A stretch of 64,000 nucleotides of DNA, taken from positions 1,783,249-1,847,248 of the forward strand of contig NZ_VOUX01000033.1 in NCBI RefSeq assembly GCF_008011855.1, written 5' to 3'. This document shows, piece after piece, positions 1 to 9,500 of this stretch. Below the pieces are notes generated by a model. That model was not told where the DNA came from, did not search any database, and was given only the letters and a program-made list of their open reading frames with translations. Source of the stretch: Serratia bockelmannii. GTDB taxonomy: Bacteria; Pseudomonadota; Gammaproteobacteria; Enterobacterales; Enterobacteriaceae. The position numbers were made by a program, and so were the translations under genes. Each line of letters begins with the position of its first letter. Position 1 is the first letter of the stretch.

Positions 1-29
1 TTTCCTCGATAACAACTGTACTACTCCCC

Positions 30-434
30 TTACCTACTTCCGTCAAAATCCTTATCCAGTTGGCCAGAAATACTGTTAAGCACTCGCTTTAAGATTCTGG
101 CTCTCTGTCCTGGCGTCATATATCTGAACATACTGTTAAGTAACTCGAGATCTTTTTCAAGCGCATCAGCATCCGACCGCAATGCGGGTTGACCATCCTC
201 GTCGCCCAATAGCCATCCCGCTTTGATGCCCATCCCAGAAGCTAATTTTTTAAGCTGTAAAATCCCAGGAACTGAGTCTCCCTTCAGATAACTCCTGATA
301 GTCGAGTTAGGTATACCTGTTTTGACAACAAGTGAGCTAACTGTGTCATCTGTCGCAGACATAGCATCAGTCAGCCTCCGGCCGAATTCGAAAGCATTCA
401 TATCTTCGAGTAGATCTTTTTCTGATTTAGACAT
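30..434 (-). CDS. XRE/cI-type helix-turn-helix regulator
   Basis: This is a 134-residue DNA-binding protein. Residues about 15-75 form an XRE-type helix-turn-helix, with the recognition-helix segment TGIPNSTIRSYLKGDSVP followed by LKKLASGMGIKAGWLLGDE, which is typical of small phage or island repressors. The C-terminal half is short and charged and shows no peptidase (LexA-like) or other recognisable domain. I chose the ATG at 434; an in-frame TTG at 455 would add seven residues, and neither start has a strong Shine-Dalgarno sequence. It is transcribed divergently from the PTS-type operon that begins at 761, so it could regulate that operon or be an unrelated island gene. The target is inferred, not shown. 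Confidence 0.7.
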   Translation of the reverse strand: MSKSEKDLLEDMNAFEFGRRLTDAMSATDDTVSSLVVKTGIPNSTIRSYLKGDSVPGILQLKKLASGMGIKAGWLLGDEDGQPALRSDADALEKDLELLNSMFRYMTPGQRARILKRVLNSISGQLDKDFDGSR

Positions 435-760
435 TTTTGCGCCAGCGACTTTCAACTTATTGAATTAAATGAACACACATAAATCACAATAAATCGCTAA
501 ATAAACACCTTTAAATTAACAAGATCTTGCGATAAGCTAAATGTATGTTTTGCAAGCAATGGCTTTGCAAATCTAACTTTTGAGGATCGCATAAACAGGG
601 CTGAAATGCCACGCCTGCGCTCGCCCTGAAAAAAACTAAGCAGGTGCTTGAATCTGTACCACCACTGTGTCCGGGGCCCCTGATTGTTGTATCAGCCATG
701 CTGGCTCCTCCTAGTCGGTTTGCCAGGGCCACGTTTTTTTCTCCAGACAGAGGACTGGAC
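435..760. other. Intergenic region between regulator and PTS operon
   Basis: This 326-base divergent intergenic region shows no convincing gene. Its left half is A+T-rich and must hold the promoters of the flanking genes. It contains the heptamer TTTGCAA twice, near 550 and 565, which could be an operator, but I see no standard palindrome of useful length. Confidence 0.5.
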
Positions 761-1279
761 ATGGAACTGCTTAGCCTGAACGACGGCATCCTTACCTTTA
801 TCCAGAGCGCCAGCGGCCATTTTCTCACGCTGGCCGTCACCATACTGCCCGTATTTCTGTTCATGCGGATCCTGCTCACCGTGACCCTGCGCCTTGTAGG
901 TACTGCGCAAACGGAGGCCCTCGCCCGGCTTTGTGGCCGTTCCCGGGTGCTCACCTACGGGCTCCTGCCAGTCATTGGCTGGTTGCTGCTCCGGGCTCCA
1001 GGGGCACTGGCCCTCGGGTTCGTGTTGCCGGAGAAAAGTAAGCCCGGCTTCGAGGATGCGCTCACCACCCTTGCCCATCCTCTGTCCACTGCCTTCCCGG
1101 TGGTGGTGACCCCTGAACTGGTCGCCTGGTTAAGCATTACAGCCGGACTTCGGATCCATGGTCTGCCCGTGATCCAGTTGGCTTGGCGCTATCTCCTGAC
1201 TGCCGTGCTGATCAGCCTTATCCGGGGCATAGTCACAGAGTGGATCTTTCTGCGGATCACCTCACGAGGGAAACGCTGA
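761..1279 (+). CDS. PTS glucitol/sorbitol-type EIIC component (SrlA-like)
   Basis: This 172-residue membrane protein belongs to the glucitol/sorbitol EIIC (SrlA/GutA) family, the first membrane subunit of a sugar phosphotransferase permease. The family pattern is clear: a hydrophobic N-terminal segment (LAVTILPVFLFMRILL), the loop LPEKSKPGFEDA, then FPVVVTPELVAWLS and a C-terminal hydrophobic helix ending in RGIVTEW. Length is close to E. coli SrlA (about 187). The start at 761 is preceded by AGAGGACTGGAC, a good ribosome binding site; longer in-frame starts lack one. The stop overlaps the next start (TGATG). The substrate is probably not sorbitol, because a uronate transporter and a lyase follow in place of a sorbitol dehydrogenase. 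Confidence 0.8.
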   Translation: MELLSLNDGILTFIQSASGHFLTLAVTILPVFLFMRILLTVTLRLVGTAQTEALARLCGRSRVLTYGLLPVIGWLLLRAPGALALGFVLPEKSKPGFEDALTTLAHPLSTAFPVVVTPELVAWLSITAGLRIHGLPVIQLAWRYLLTAVLISLIRGIVTEWIFLRITSRGKR

Positions 1280-1500
1280 TGCAACGCTACCACACCCTCA
1301 TCTGCAAGCCGGGAACCCATGTGAAAAACGGCCGCTCACGGGCGCGGGGGTCTCTGTCCGGGAACGGCATCCTGGTCATGTTCTTCGACCATGCACATGT
1401 GCCTCTCCACGACGGGGTCGAGCATCCGGGCGATCCGATGTCAGAGCTTGCCGATCGGTGTAGCGCGTTCATCATCGAGGAGGGTTATCCATGGAGTTGA
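1279..1500 (+). CDS. Small protein between EIIC and EIIB, possibly EIIA-like
   Basis: This 73-residue protein is translationally coupled on both sides: its ATG overlaps the EIIC stop, and its last ten bases overlap the start of the EIIB-type gene. Its codon composition matches its neighbours, so I treat it as real. I do not recognise it firmly. The N-terminal half (RYHTLICKPGTHV, then GILVMFFDHAHVPL) loosely follows the beginning of the SrlB/EIIA-Gut domain, but the protein is only about 60 percent of EIIA length and the usual C-terminal half is missing. It may be a shortened EIIA, a degenerate remnant, or a small accessory subunit. It carries several histidines (H33-, H44- and H48-type positions) that could accept phosphate; this is speculative. 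Confidence 0.5.
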   Translation: MQRYHTLICKPGTHVKNGRSRARGSLSGNGILVMFFDHAHVPLHDGVEHPGDPMSELADRCSAFIIEEGYPWS

Positions 1501-2474
1501 TTCACATCACCCCCGGCCCCGGGGGCAGCGGCACTGGCTTCTGGCTTCCATTGCGCAGCGGCCGGGTTATCCTGTGCCTTACAGGCGGGGATTTTCATCC
1601 CGTCGCCATCGAATTGGCGGCCCTGACCGAGTCCGAGCTGGTCAACGGCTATTCCACCCTGCCCCCCGACGAACGGCTGCTCTGCGTGGTGCTCGATGAC
1701 ACGAGCTCCCTGCTCTGCGGCCTTTACTCTCAGAAGCACATTCCGGTGATCAACGTCCGGCCGGGTCGCTACAACGGCCATCTCGCAAACTTCATCACCG
1801 ATGCCACCTATGTCTCCGGGGTGACCCTCTCCGAAGTTGCCCGGGCGGACATACACACCGTGCCCGATCCAGTCTCATCGCCCATACGGGAGTCCGGGCC
1901 AGTGATTCGCCACTCGCCCCCCGCGCCACGCGGGATTAAGTGCCTTGCCGCCGGGGAGGTTCGTCTGGCCCTGTGGGCGGGGGAAGTGCTTCCCCTGTTA
2001 CGCGATGCAGCACGGGAGGCTATTCAGGTATCACTGCGCGACATCCTGCCCTTTATGGCCCTGATCGCCCTGCTGATGGCACTCGCTGAAAACTCAACCC
2101 TGGGGGCCGCCATGGAACACCTGCTGACCCCACTAGTAGGCTCGGTATGGGGACTCCTGCTGCTCTCGGTCATCTGCAGCTTCCCGTTCCTTTCCCCGCT
2201 GCTCGGGCCGGGGGCGGCCTTCACACAGGTGGCTGGCGTGATTATCGGAACGCAGATTGGGGCCGGGACTCTGCCTCCCGCCCTGGCTCTGCCCGCCCTG
2301 TTCGCCATCAACGTGCAGGTCGGATGCGATTTCATTCCCGTGGGGCTCGCTATTCAGGGAGCCCGCCGGGCCACTATCGCCGCCGGGGTACCTGCTTTTT
2401 TACTCTCCCGCCAGTTGACGGGACCGCTGGCCGTCATCATCGGCTGGCTCTGTGCCACCGGACTGTTTACCTGA
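1491..2474 (+). CDS. PTS glucitol/sorbitol-type EIIB/EIIBC component (SrlE-like)
   Basis: This 327-residue protein is of the SrlE/GutE type: a cytoplasmic EIIB domain (about residues 1-130) followed by a membrane domain (about 175-325). In the B domain the segment LLCGLYSQKHIPVIN aligns with the SrlE segment around its second cysteine, so Cys76 is retained as the likely phosphate-accepting residue, while the earlier cysteine of E. coli SrlE is replaced by Asp. The C-terminal half keeps the family signatures LPFMALIALL, SFPFLSPLLGPGA and LPALFAINVQVGCDFIPVGL. With the EIIC gene upstream it should form the permease that phosphorylates its sugar during import. No complete EIIA is seen nearby, so phosphate may come from an EIIA encoded elsewhere. 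Confidence 0.82.
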   Translation: MELIHITPGPGGSGTGFWLPLRSGRVILCLTGGDFHPVAIELAALTESELVNGYSTLPPDERLLCVVLDDTSSLLCGLYSQKHIPVINVRPGRYNGHLANFITDATYVSGVTLSEVARADIHTVPDPVSSPIRESGPVIRHSPPAPRGIKCLAAGEVRLALWAGEVLPLLRDAAREAIQVSLRDILPFMALIALLMALAENSTLGAAMEHLLTPLVGSVWGLLLLSVICSFPFLSPLLGPGAAFTQVAGVIIGTQIGAGTLPPALALPALFAINVQVGCDFIPVGLAIQGARRATIAAGVPAFLLSRQLTGPLAVIIGWLCATGLFT

Positions 2475-2809
2475 CGCACGGCTGATGAGGAGGGCGATAT
2501 GCGGATAGCCGACCACAGGGGATAACGCCCCCAGGAGGGCGCTGACGGCTGACGGGTTCACCGTATCGGGCCGAAAGGATAACAGTAAACGGTTCATCAC
2601 ACCCTTACCGGGTGGGGATAACTGTTGCCTGAAACTGACCAATACCCATGCACGGGGAGGTATCTGAACCCACACATAACCTGACTGACAGTACTACCTG
2701 ATTTCGTCTCTGGCCTTTATTTCGCATACGGGCAACGGCTTCGCTCACGCGTTATTCAGGCAGGACGCCAAAGCTAACGCATTAACGGATAGAAAAGGAT
2801 GCCCTGGAA
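2475..2809. other. Non-coding gap inside the catabolic operon
   Basis: This 335-base stretch separates the PTS genes from the transporter gene. A strong ribosome-binding-like GAGGAGGGCGAT precedes an ATG near 2500, but that frame closes after eight codons. A longer open frame runs to a stop near 2667 without a good start and resembles nothing I know. It may be the scar of a deleted gene (an EIIA gene would be expected in such an operon) or simply the promoter region of the downstream genes. Confidence 0.4.
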
Positions 2810-4084
2810 ATGAAAATTAAGAATCTACGATGGTACATTATTGTCCTGGTTATGATGGGCACCATCACTAACTACCTGTCCCGCAATACTCTCGGTATCG
2901 CTGCTCCGACCATGCTGAAGGACATCGGCTTCACCGAACAGCAGTACGCCTGGATCACCGCCGCCTTTAACCTTGCTTACCCGGTGGGCGGGGTCTGTGC
3001 CGGCTATATCATGGACCGGTTCGGCGTACGCTGGGTCTTCGCCATGATGGCCATCCTCTGGTCCGTCTTTAACGCGCTGACCGGTTTCTTCAGCTCCTGG
3101 ATCCCCATGATGATACTCCGGACGGGCATTGGCCTCACCGAGTCCACCTTCAATCCTGCCGGAATGAAAGTCTCCGCCCAGTGGTTTCCGCCCCGGGAGC
3201 GCGGCCTGGCCTGTGGGATCTACAGCATCGGCACTTCAGCCGGGGCCATGCTCGCGCCACCCGTGGTCGCCTGGTCCATCATCCATTACAACTGGCGCAT
3301 CGCCTTCGTCGTGGCGAGCGTCTTCGGGATTGTCTGGTCCGTGCTCTGGCTGATTGCCTACCGCGCCCCGGAAAAGCATGCCCTTATGACAGAAGAAGAG
3401 CTCGCTCTGATTGGCCGCGAAGCGACGCATATCAGGGCCACACGCCGTGTCTCGCTGAAATCACTGTTGCCCCGGCGTAACCTCTGGGCTATCTCCCTGC
3501 CCCGTTTGTTTGCGGACCCCACCTGGGCCGCGCTGGGCTTCTGGATGCCCCTCTATCTGGTGACCGTCCGCCATCTGGATCTGAAACAAATAGCCCTCTT
3601 CGCCTGGCTGCCGTTCCTCACCGCCGACGCAGGCTGTCTCTTTGCAGGCCTGTTTGCCCAGTGGCTTAACCGTCGCGGGATCGCCCTCATTAATGCCAAA
3701 CGCATCACCTTCACCCTGGCGGCCTGCCTGATGATGCTTATCCCGCTGCTTAACTTTGTCACCACCACCGGGATGGCCATCACTCTCTTCTGCGTCGCCG
3801 GGTTCGCCCACCAGTGTGCCTCCATCACGGTGATCAGCATGTCGGCTGAATTCTTTAACGAGGATGAGGTCGGCACCGTCACCGGCTTTGCCGGGCTGGT
3901 CGGCGGTGTGGGGGGATTTCTCGGGACGCTGCTGATCGGGGCCGCCGTGGCCAGTATCGGCTATAGCCTGGTCTTCGACGTGCTGGGCTTCCTCGATCTT
4001 ATCGGGGCTGCCCTGCTCTGGACGCTACTCAGCATTCCCCGCGCCGATCCCGTCCGCGACACTGTCCTTAACCCGGGTCTCTGA
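2810..4084 (+). CDS. Hexuronate-type MFS transporter (ACS family, ExuT-like)
   Basis: This 424-residue, 12-helix permease belongs to the anion:cation symporter family of the major facilitator superfamily and most resembles ExuT and related glucuronate/galacturonate transporters. The N-terminus (LRWYIIVLVMMGTITNYLSR) and the loop SAQWFPPRERGLACGIY match the family patterns GTxxxYLxRN and WFPxxERxxA. It should move hexuronates or related acidic sugars across the inner membrane with protons. The start at 2810 is preceded by AAAGGATGCCCTGGAA. It lies 20 bases before the lyase gene and is surely co-transcribed with it. Substrate assignment rests on family and neighbourhood. Confidence 0.85.
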   Translation: MKIKNLRWYIIVLVMMGTITNYLSRNTLGIAAPTMLKDIGFTEQQYAWITAAFNLAYPVGGVCAGYIMDRFGVRWVFAMMAILWSVFNALTGFFSSWIPMMILRTGIGLTESTFNPAGMKVSAQWFPPRERGLACGIYSIGTSAGAMLAPPVVAWSIIHYNWRIAFVVASVFGIVWSVLWLIAYRAPEKHALMTEEELALIGREATHIRATRRVSLKSLLPRRNLWAISLPRLFADPTWAALGFWMPLYLVTVRHLDLKQIALFAWLPFLTADAGCLFAGLFAQWLNRRGIALINAKRITFTLAACLMMLIPLLNFVTTTGMAITLFCVAGFAHQCASITVISMSAEFFNEDEVGTVTGFAGLVGGVGGFLGTLLIGAAVASIGYSLVFDVLGFLDLIGAALLWTLLSIPRADPVRDTVLNPGL

Positions 4085-4104
4085 CCCCACCGGGAGAAAT
4101 CATC

Positions 4105-6102
4105 ATGAAACAGTTCAGTCCGTCCGATATCCAGCGCCTGAGACAGGCCAGCCACGACGATCCACGCATCCTTAAAAAAATACGCGAGGACAATGAGGTC
4201 GTGCTTAACCACCCCGTTCTGGTCCCCGAAACAGGATGTGCCAGTTGGGAGCTCTTCTACTACTGCCCGAAACATGGCGTCCCGCTTATCTGGGACCGGC
4301 TTTCGCCGGAAGCCTACCATTGCCCGGTCGATAACGAAGTTCTGACCGGGGAACCGTACCGGGGAGCCTGGTGGCGAAAACTCAACGACCTGAACGCCCG
4401 GGCCTGTTATGAACTGGGTATCGCCTGGATGCTCACCGGAAAGCAGGTCTATTTCACGCGGGTGCGGGATATTCTCATGGCGTACGCGCGCTACTACCCC
4501 GGCTATGCCGAACACGGGGGGATCCCCTATAACGGCCCCGGAAAAATGAATGCCCAGACGCTCTGTGAAGCCCTGTGTCTGTCCGGGTTTGTGAAGGGCT
4601 ACGATCTCATTTATGACGCACTGGCCCCGGCAGAACGAACCACCATCGAGCGTGATTTACTCCGGGCCTGCGCCGAATTTCTCATCAGCAAACGCTGGAA
4701 GCAGCTGCATAACCATGAAGTACGGATCAACAGTGCGCTGGCCATGACCGGTGCGGTGCTGGATGATCCCTGCTATCTGCAGACCGGCGTCAATGCCGTC
4801 TGGGGTCTGCACGACCAGCTCAGGTGTGGGGTCCTCAAAGGCGGCCTGTGGTTTGAAGGGTCCCTGCACTATCACCATTATGCCCTGCAGGGCTTCTTCG
4901 AATTTGAGCGCATGGTCCGCTACGCCCATCAGGACTACAGCCTGATGGCGCAGCCGTACTACAGGCAAATGCTCGACCTGCCCATTAAGCTGCTGATGCC
5001 GGATGGCACCGAGCCCGCATTCAATGACTGCATCCCGATGAAAGACACGGTGACCTACCCTGACCTTTATGAGTTTGCCTACGCCTGCTACGGGGAAGAC
5101 AACTATGCGCGCATGCTCTCCATCATCTATGACAAGGAGCCCCGGACCAGCCTCGGTGCCTTCCTGTACGGTGATCCGCGGCTGCGCATCACGGAGCCGG
5201 TCCGGGAGACGGGCAATTATCACGACCCGGATAACGGTATCACTATCTTCCGCAATCCCGATCAGGGTCGGGCGGTGGTCGTCAAGCACACCCCCTACGG
5301 GGGCGAGCACGATCACTACGATAAGCCCGGGCTCATTATTTACGACCAGAACGTGGCTATTCTTCCTGATATGGGCACCACTGGTTACGGGGCTCCGATG
5401 CACTACAGCTACTACAAGAACACGCTTACCCATAACGTCCTGTGTGCAGAAGAGTCCAACCAGCCGCCCGCCAGTCCGCAGACACTGAGCTTTACAGAGA
5501 CGGAAAAGTACGCCGAGGTGACGGTCGAGGTAGACTGGCGTGAGCCCCCACCCGATGTGCCCAGCCTGACCCATATAGAGTGGAACACCCACGCCTACCG
5601 GGACATTGTTTATCGTCGCAAGGTGATTGTGTATGAACACATAGTGGTGGATATCACCCGCGTGACCAACCCCAACCGCCGTCAAGTGGATAACATCCTG
5701 CACATTGACGGCGAACGGCTGGCGACCACCGGAAGCTACCTGCCCCTGTGTGACTATGATAAAAGCGACCCGATGTTCTACTTCAGCGAATGCTTCGTCA
5801 GTCCGATGGGGCGGACATTCGCGGTGCCGTTCCGCACCCTGATGGGAAAAAAATTCCAGATCCACTGCGCCTGCAGTGACCCGAAGGCAGAGCTTCACCA
5901 GTTGCTGGGCCCGGCAAACCCACCCCTGACGTCACTGAGCTACCTGAAAACCCGCTCACGGGCACCGGTGTTCATCAGCGTTCACGTGATCGACTTGCAC
6001 GCGGAAGAGGACCTGATGCGTAACGGGGTTATCTCGCTGCGGCAAAACACCGTCAATATCGCCTCGGATTTACAGCGGGAGATTATCACCCCCCCTATCT
6101 GA
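4105..6102 (+). CDS. Heparinase II/III-family polysaccharide/oligosaccharide lyase
   Basis: This 665-residue protein has the heparinase II/III (oligoalginate lyase-like) architecture: an alpha/alpha-toroid of about residues 80-340 and a C-terminal beta-sandwich of about 375-600. A Cys/His cluster near the N-terminus (CPKHG at 54-58, HCPVD at 72-76) looks metal-binding. Likely catalytic-site motifs are LHNHEVRINS (201-210), GSLHYHHYAL (252-261) and GGEHDHYDKPG around 400, which fit the family's beta-elimination residues. There is no signal peptide, so it should act in the cytoplasm on imported uronate-containing oligosaccharides and release unsaturated units. The ribosome binding site is GGGAGAAATC. 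The exact polymer (glycosaminoglycan, alginate, other) cannot be read from the sequence. Confidence 0.85.
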   Translation: MKQFSPSDIQRLRQASHDDPRILKKIREDNEVVLNHPVLVPETGCASWELFYYCPKHGVPLIWDRLSPEAYHCPVDNEVLTGEPYRGAWWRKLNDLNARACYELGIAWMLTGKQVYFTRVRDILMAYARYYPGYAEHGGIPYNGPGKMNAQTLCEALCLSGFVKGYDLIYDALAPAERTTIERDLLRACAEFLISKRWKQLHNHEVRINSALAMTGAVLDDPCYLQTGVNAVWGLHDQLRCGVLKGGLWFEGSLHYHHYALQGFFEFERMVRYAHQDYSLMAQPYYRQMLDLPIKLLMPDGTEPAFNDCIPMKDTVTYPDLYEFAYACYGEDNYARMLSIIYDKEPRTSLGAFLYGDPRLRITEPVRETGNYHDPDNGITIFRNPDQGRAVVVKHTPYGGEHDHYDKPGLIIYDQNVAILPDMGTTGYGAPMHYSYYKNTLTHNVLCAEESNQPPASPQTLSFTETEKYAEVTVEVDWREPPPDVPSLTHIEWNTHAYRDIVYRRKVIVYEHIVVDITRVTNPNRRQVDNILHIDGERLATTGSYLPLCDYDKSDPMFYFSECFVSPMGRTFAVPFRTLMGKKFQIHCACSDPKAELHQLLGPANPPLTSLSYLKTRSRAPVFISVHVIDLHAEEDLMRNGVISLRQNTVNIASDLQREIITPPI

Positions 6103-6553
6103 AGTCTTATAATGGTTATTGTACCAGACGACACTCTAGCACCCACAGTCAGGCCGTTCGGACACCGAACGGCCTGACTTCAGGAGAACCAGCCTTAGGG
6201 CTTTTTTTGGTTTTCTGAGACTCCGGTAGATTTTTAAAAGTGAATGGCTCGTTTTGCCTGGATACTTACAATAAAAGGGGCTGCAATTTGGAAACAACCC
6301 AATCTACAACAAATCGAGTATGCTTCTAGTTAAAAGCCATAGGGAAAACCATTCACAAAAAAACATGTATTTCATTGATAATTATGTATTTTTATTAAAA
6401 TCATCAAAATTTGTATATGCGTAAAACTTCCAGATACAATTAGCATGCTGTAACATAAGGTTAAAACATATGGAGTAAGCCATATCAGTGTTACAACTGA
6501 GGGCGGTAGCGTTCATATTTGTTATAAAAAATAATCGCAGCAAAGGTGAACAT
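6103..6553. other. Boundary region between catabolic block and defence operon
   Basis: These 451 bases contain the hairpin at 6147-6179, a small hairpin with T-run near 6195-6212, and then an abrupt change to very A+T-rich DNA from about 6290 onward. The last 200 bases must hold the promoter of the Detocs-like operon; many AT-rich hexamers are present and I do not single one out. No other gene is seen. Confidence 0.5.
6147..6179. terminator. Perfect 15-bp hairpin after the lyase gene
   Basis: Arms AGTCAGGCCGTTCGG and CCGAACGGCCTGACT are exact inverse complements around a three-base loop. No T-run follows directly, but a second small hairpin AGCC-TTAG-GGCT with seven Ts lies about 15 bases downstream (near 6195-6212). 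Together they probably end the catabolic operon. Confidence 0.65.
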
Positions 6554-9500
6554 GTGCGCAGAAACACAATACGATCAAGCAAATTATTTTATGATCCAAA
6601 AATTTTTAATGTAAACAGATGGACCTCAACAACAGAGCTGAATAATAGAATCATTGAAGAAATAAAGAAATTCAATGTCTATAATGCAACCATACCAATA
6701 TTCCAATTAGCTTCAAGCAATTTACTACCCAAACTTTTCATACCAATTTATGACTCCAATACAGAGCACTATGATGTTAGTAATGCAAGTGGGTTACTCA
6801 CCACAAAAAACTATATATATTGGATAATTGGCCTTTTTTTCGGCAATGCCGATTTGTTAAAAACATTCAACAATACAAGAAAAAAGATAAATAGCAGTAT
6901 TTTAAACGGTACTCCTGAAAAAGCATTAACATTAATTGACGATTTAAATATTAGATGTAAAAGCTGGTGGGCTGTACAGTTCAAGCTTCATATTCTCAAA
7001 GAATTTAACTTGGGAGACACACGAGATTACCTTGAAAAATTGCCCACAATGTTTCCTAGGGCTAACATCAAAAATAAAATAAGTGAATTACTATTGATCT
7101 CAGAAAGTAGTTCATATGAGATATTTACAAGAGAATTCTTATTACGAATGGATGAGTATAGAAGCTCATGCGTTCAATCAGCTATTGATGCAGGTGCAGT
7201 AGAGTCGTTAAAATATCTCCCTCCCTATATGGATAGCAAGAGAACATTATCTTTAGATTTAATAAAACTCGAAAACTATGAATCATTGATTGATCAATAT
7301 ATCTTTCTAAAAGAAATAATTTTGGAAGATAAAGTTCTTGATTCAATATCTATTGATTTAAAATCACTCCTATTAGAATTATCGGAATTAGTTGAAGATA
7401 ATGAATTAAGAATACTTGTAAATGATGACAGCACGACAAAGGAAAATATTCAAGAAATAACAGATTTGTACACAATGGGCTGCTATGAAGATGCGAAGAA
7501 AAACATTGACAGTCTAATAACAAATACTAACGATGAATACTATGGACTTATTGAAATATTAACAAGAACAAAAATATACTTGAATGAAACATCTTCAGAA
7601 GATACCCTACTTAATAAAATAACCACCAATTTCTCACGAATCTTACAATGTGACAAGAATACTTTAGACAGTTTAGATTTTTTAAAGAGCATTTGTTTTA
7701 AATTCAAATTAGAAAGTTGGGCCAAATCCCTTACATTTCATCTGCTATCAACACTAGAGGAGATTGTTGACTTAGATGATGTAGAATCAGCAAGAAAACA
7801 AACTCGTATTCTTGGAGAATTAAACACTTCAAAAGCAAGGATAAAAAACTTCTCCCCTAAACCAAGTTTTTCAGTGGGTGGACAACTGCCAGAATATCGT
7901 GCTTTAAAATATGGAAAAAATGACACCAGCGAGGTTCTGGTAGATAGCTCTATCATTCCAATAAAATCTGATTTTATAAAGACTCAATGCCGCTATTTTA
8001 TAGAAAACAATAAATTTACAGAAGCTATAGACTTTTGTATTGATAAATATTTATCTAATACTTTTACATCGCTCTACCTGCCAATAGCAACATTATGTAG
8101 ATTGGTAACTGGTATCGATAAAAATGATAATGATATATTTATCAGCTCATTAGTCATCTACGATATTATGGCTAGAGTAATAAATAATAACTATGAAGAT
8201 ACTAAAACAGATTTATTCGAAGAATTTATGGATTTCAATAAAACCCATAGACCTTCCAAAATATTCGAAACTAATCAATTCAGTGCCAAAGAAGAATACT
8301 TTTTAAAATATATATGCATTCCATCACAATTAGATAACTTTACAGATTATGTTTCAAATGATGATGTAGTGCATGAGAGGATTGCAATATTAGATTTACT
8401 AATAAATGCAAAAAGTATTAATGAGGAACAGATAAAAAAGGAGAAAGATAGTGTACTTGAAAATCTTTTCTCTGAGAAACTTAGAGCAAAAATTGAGTCA
8501 GGGAAATTATATGTTGATGTCCACTCCTTAGTAAATAAAAGAAAGCATATTTATCAGAATTTATTCGAGCAGGCTATCGAAACCAAAGGGGGAATTTTGC
8601 TTTCTCCACTCGATGAGTCCAAAGGAATTAACTCCGAAGATTTATTCGAGATTGCTGAGGGAAATGCAGTTGCTTCAAGTAAAAAAATGGAAATGCTCTT
8701 TACAATTTTTAGAAACATAGTCGCCGATTTTGCACTTGATGAGAATTATGGTTTAGATAAGTATTTAAGTGCTGAAATTAGACATATTGTATTTACGACA
8801 CAAATTAGATCATGTTTCGAGAAAACCCATCTTGTCACGATAAAAAAGGAAGGGGAATATTTATCCAATGTCTATTGGACTGATAAATATTCCTATGTAA
8901 ACAATCATATTGTCAGCAAATTTGATGAATTACTCGGCCATTTCTCAGAAAAAATTGATAACTTATTACATGAGGTTAACGAGAATTTCCGTGTAGAAAT
9001 ATCCGATCTGAAATCTAAACATGTTTTTAACTATATAGCATATCATCATCGGTTGGTAAGAGTTTCAGAAATAATAACTAACGCCTCGGATTATGAAGAA
9101 TTCTTTAGTGATCTTATTGATTATATGTGGGAAATAACTGCTGAGAACGCTCGCTCAGCACAAGATAAACTCAATGATTACCTTGCACCTGAAATATTAA
9201 TTGCTCTAGACCTGCTTGAAGAAGGTATTAACTCAGTTAAAAGAGACGCAGCTATTATTGAACTTACGCAGGAAATAAAAAATGCAAGAACTTTGTTCAA
9301 AAAAGAAATAGAATTAGTGTTAAACTGGTTCCGCTTTGTAGGATCTGATGATATAAATAATTATGAAAAACTTTCAGTTGTTCTTGAAGCAACAATGTCT
9401 TCATTTGAAGAAATTTATGGGCATAAATATCAGTCCCCCATATATGAATTCGTCAAGAACGACTTAACCTTAAATTACAGAGAATCACGTTCTTTATTTA

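Noticed and set aside
6230..6242. Thirteen bases TAAAAGTGAATGG shared with the right end of the IS3-type element (13861-13873)
   Set aside because: Too short and without the terminal repeat to claim an IS scar; a chance match is likely.
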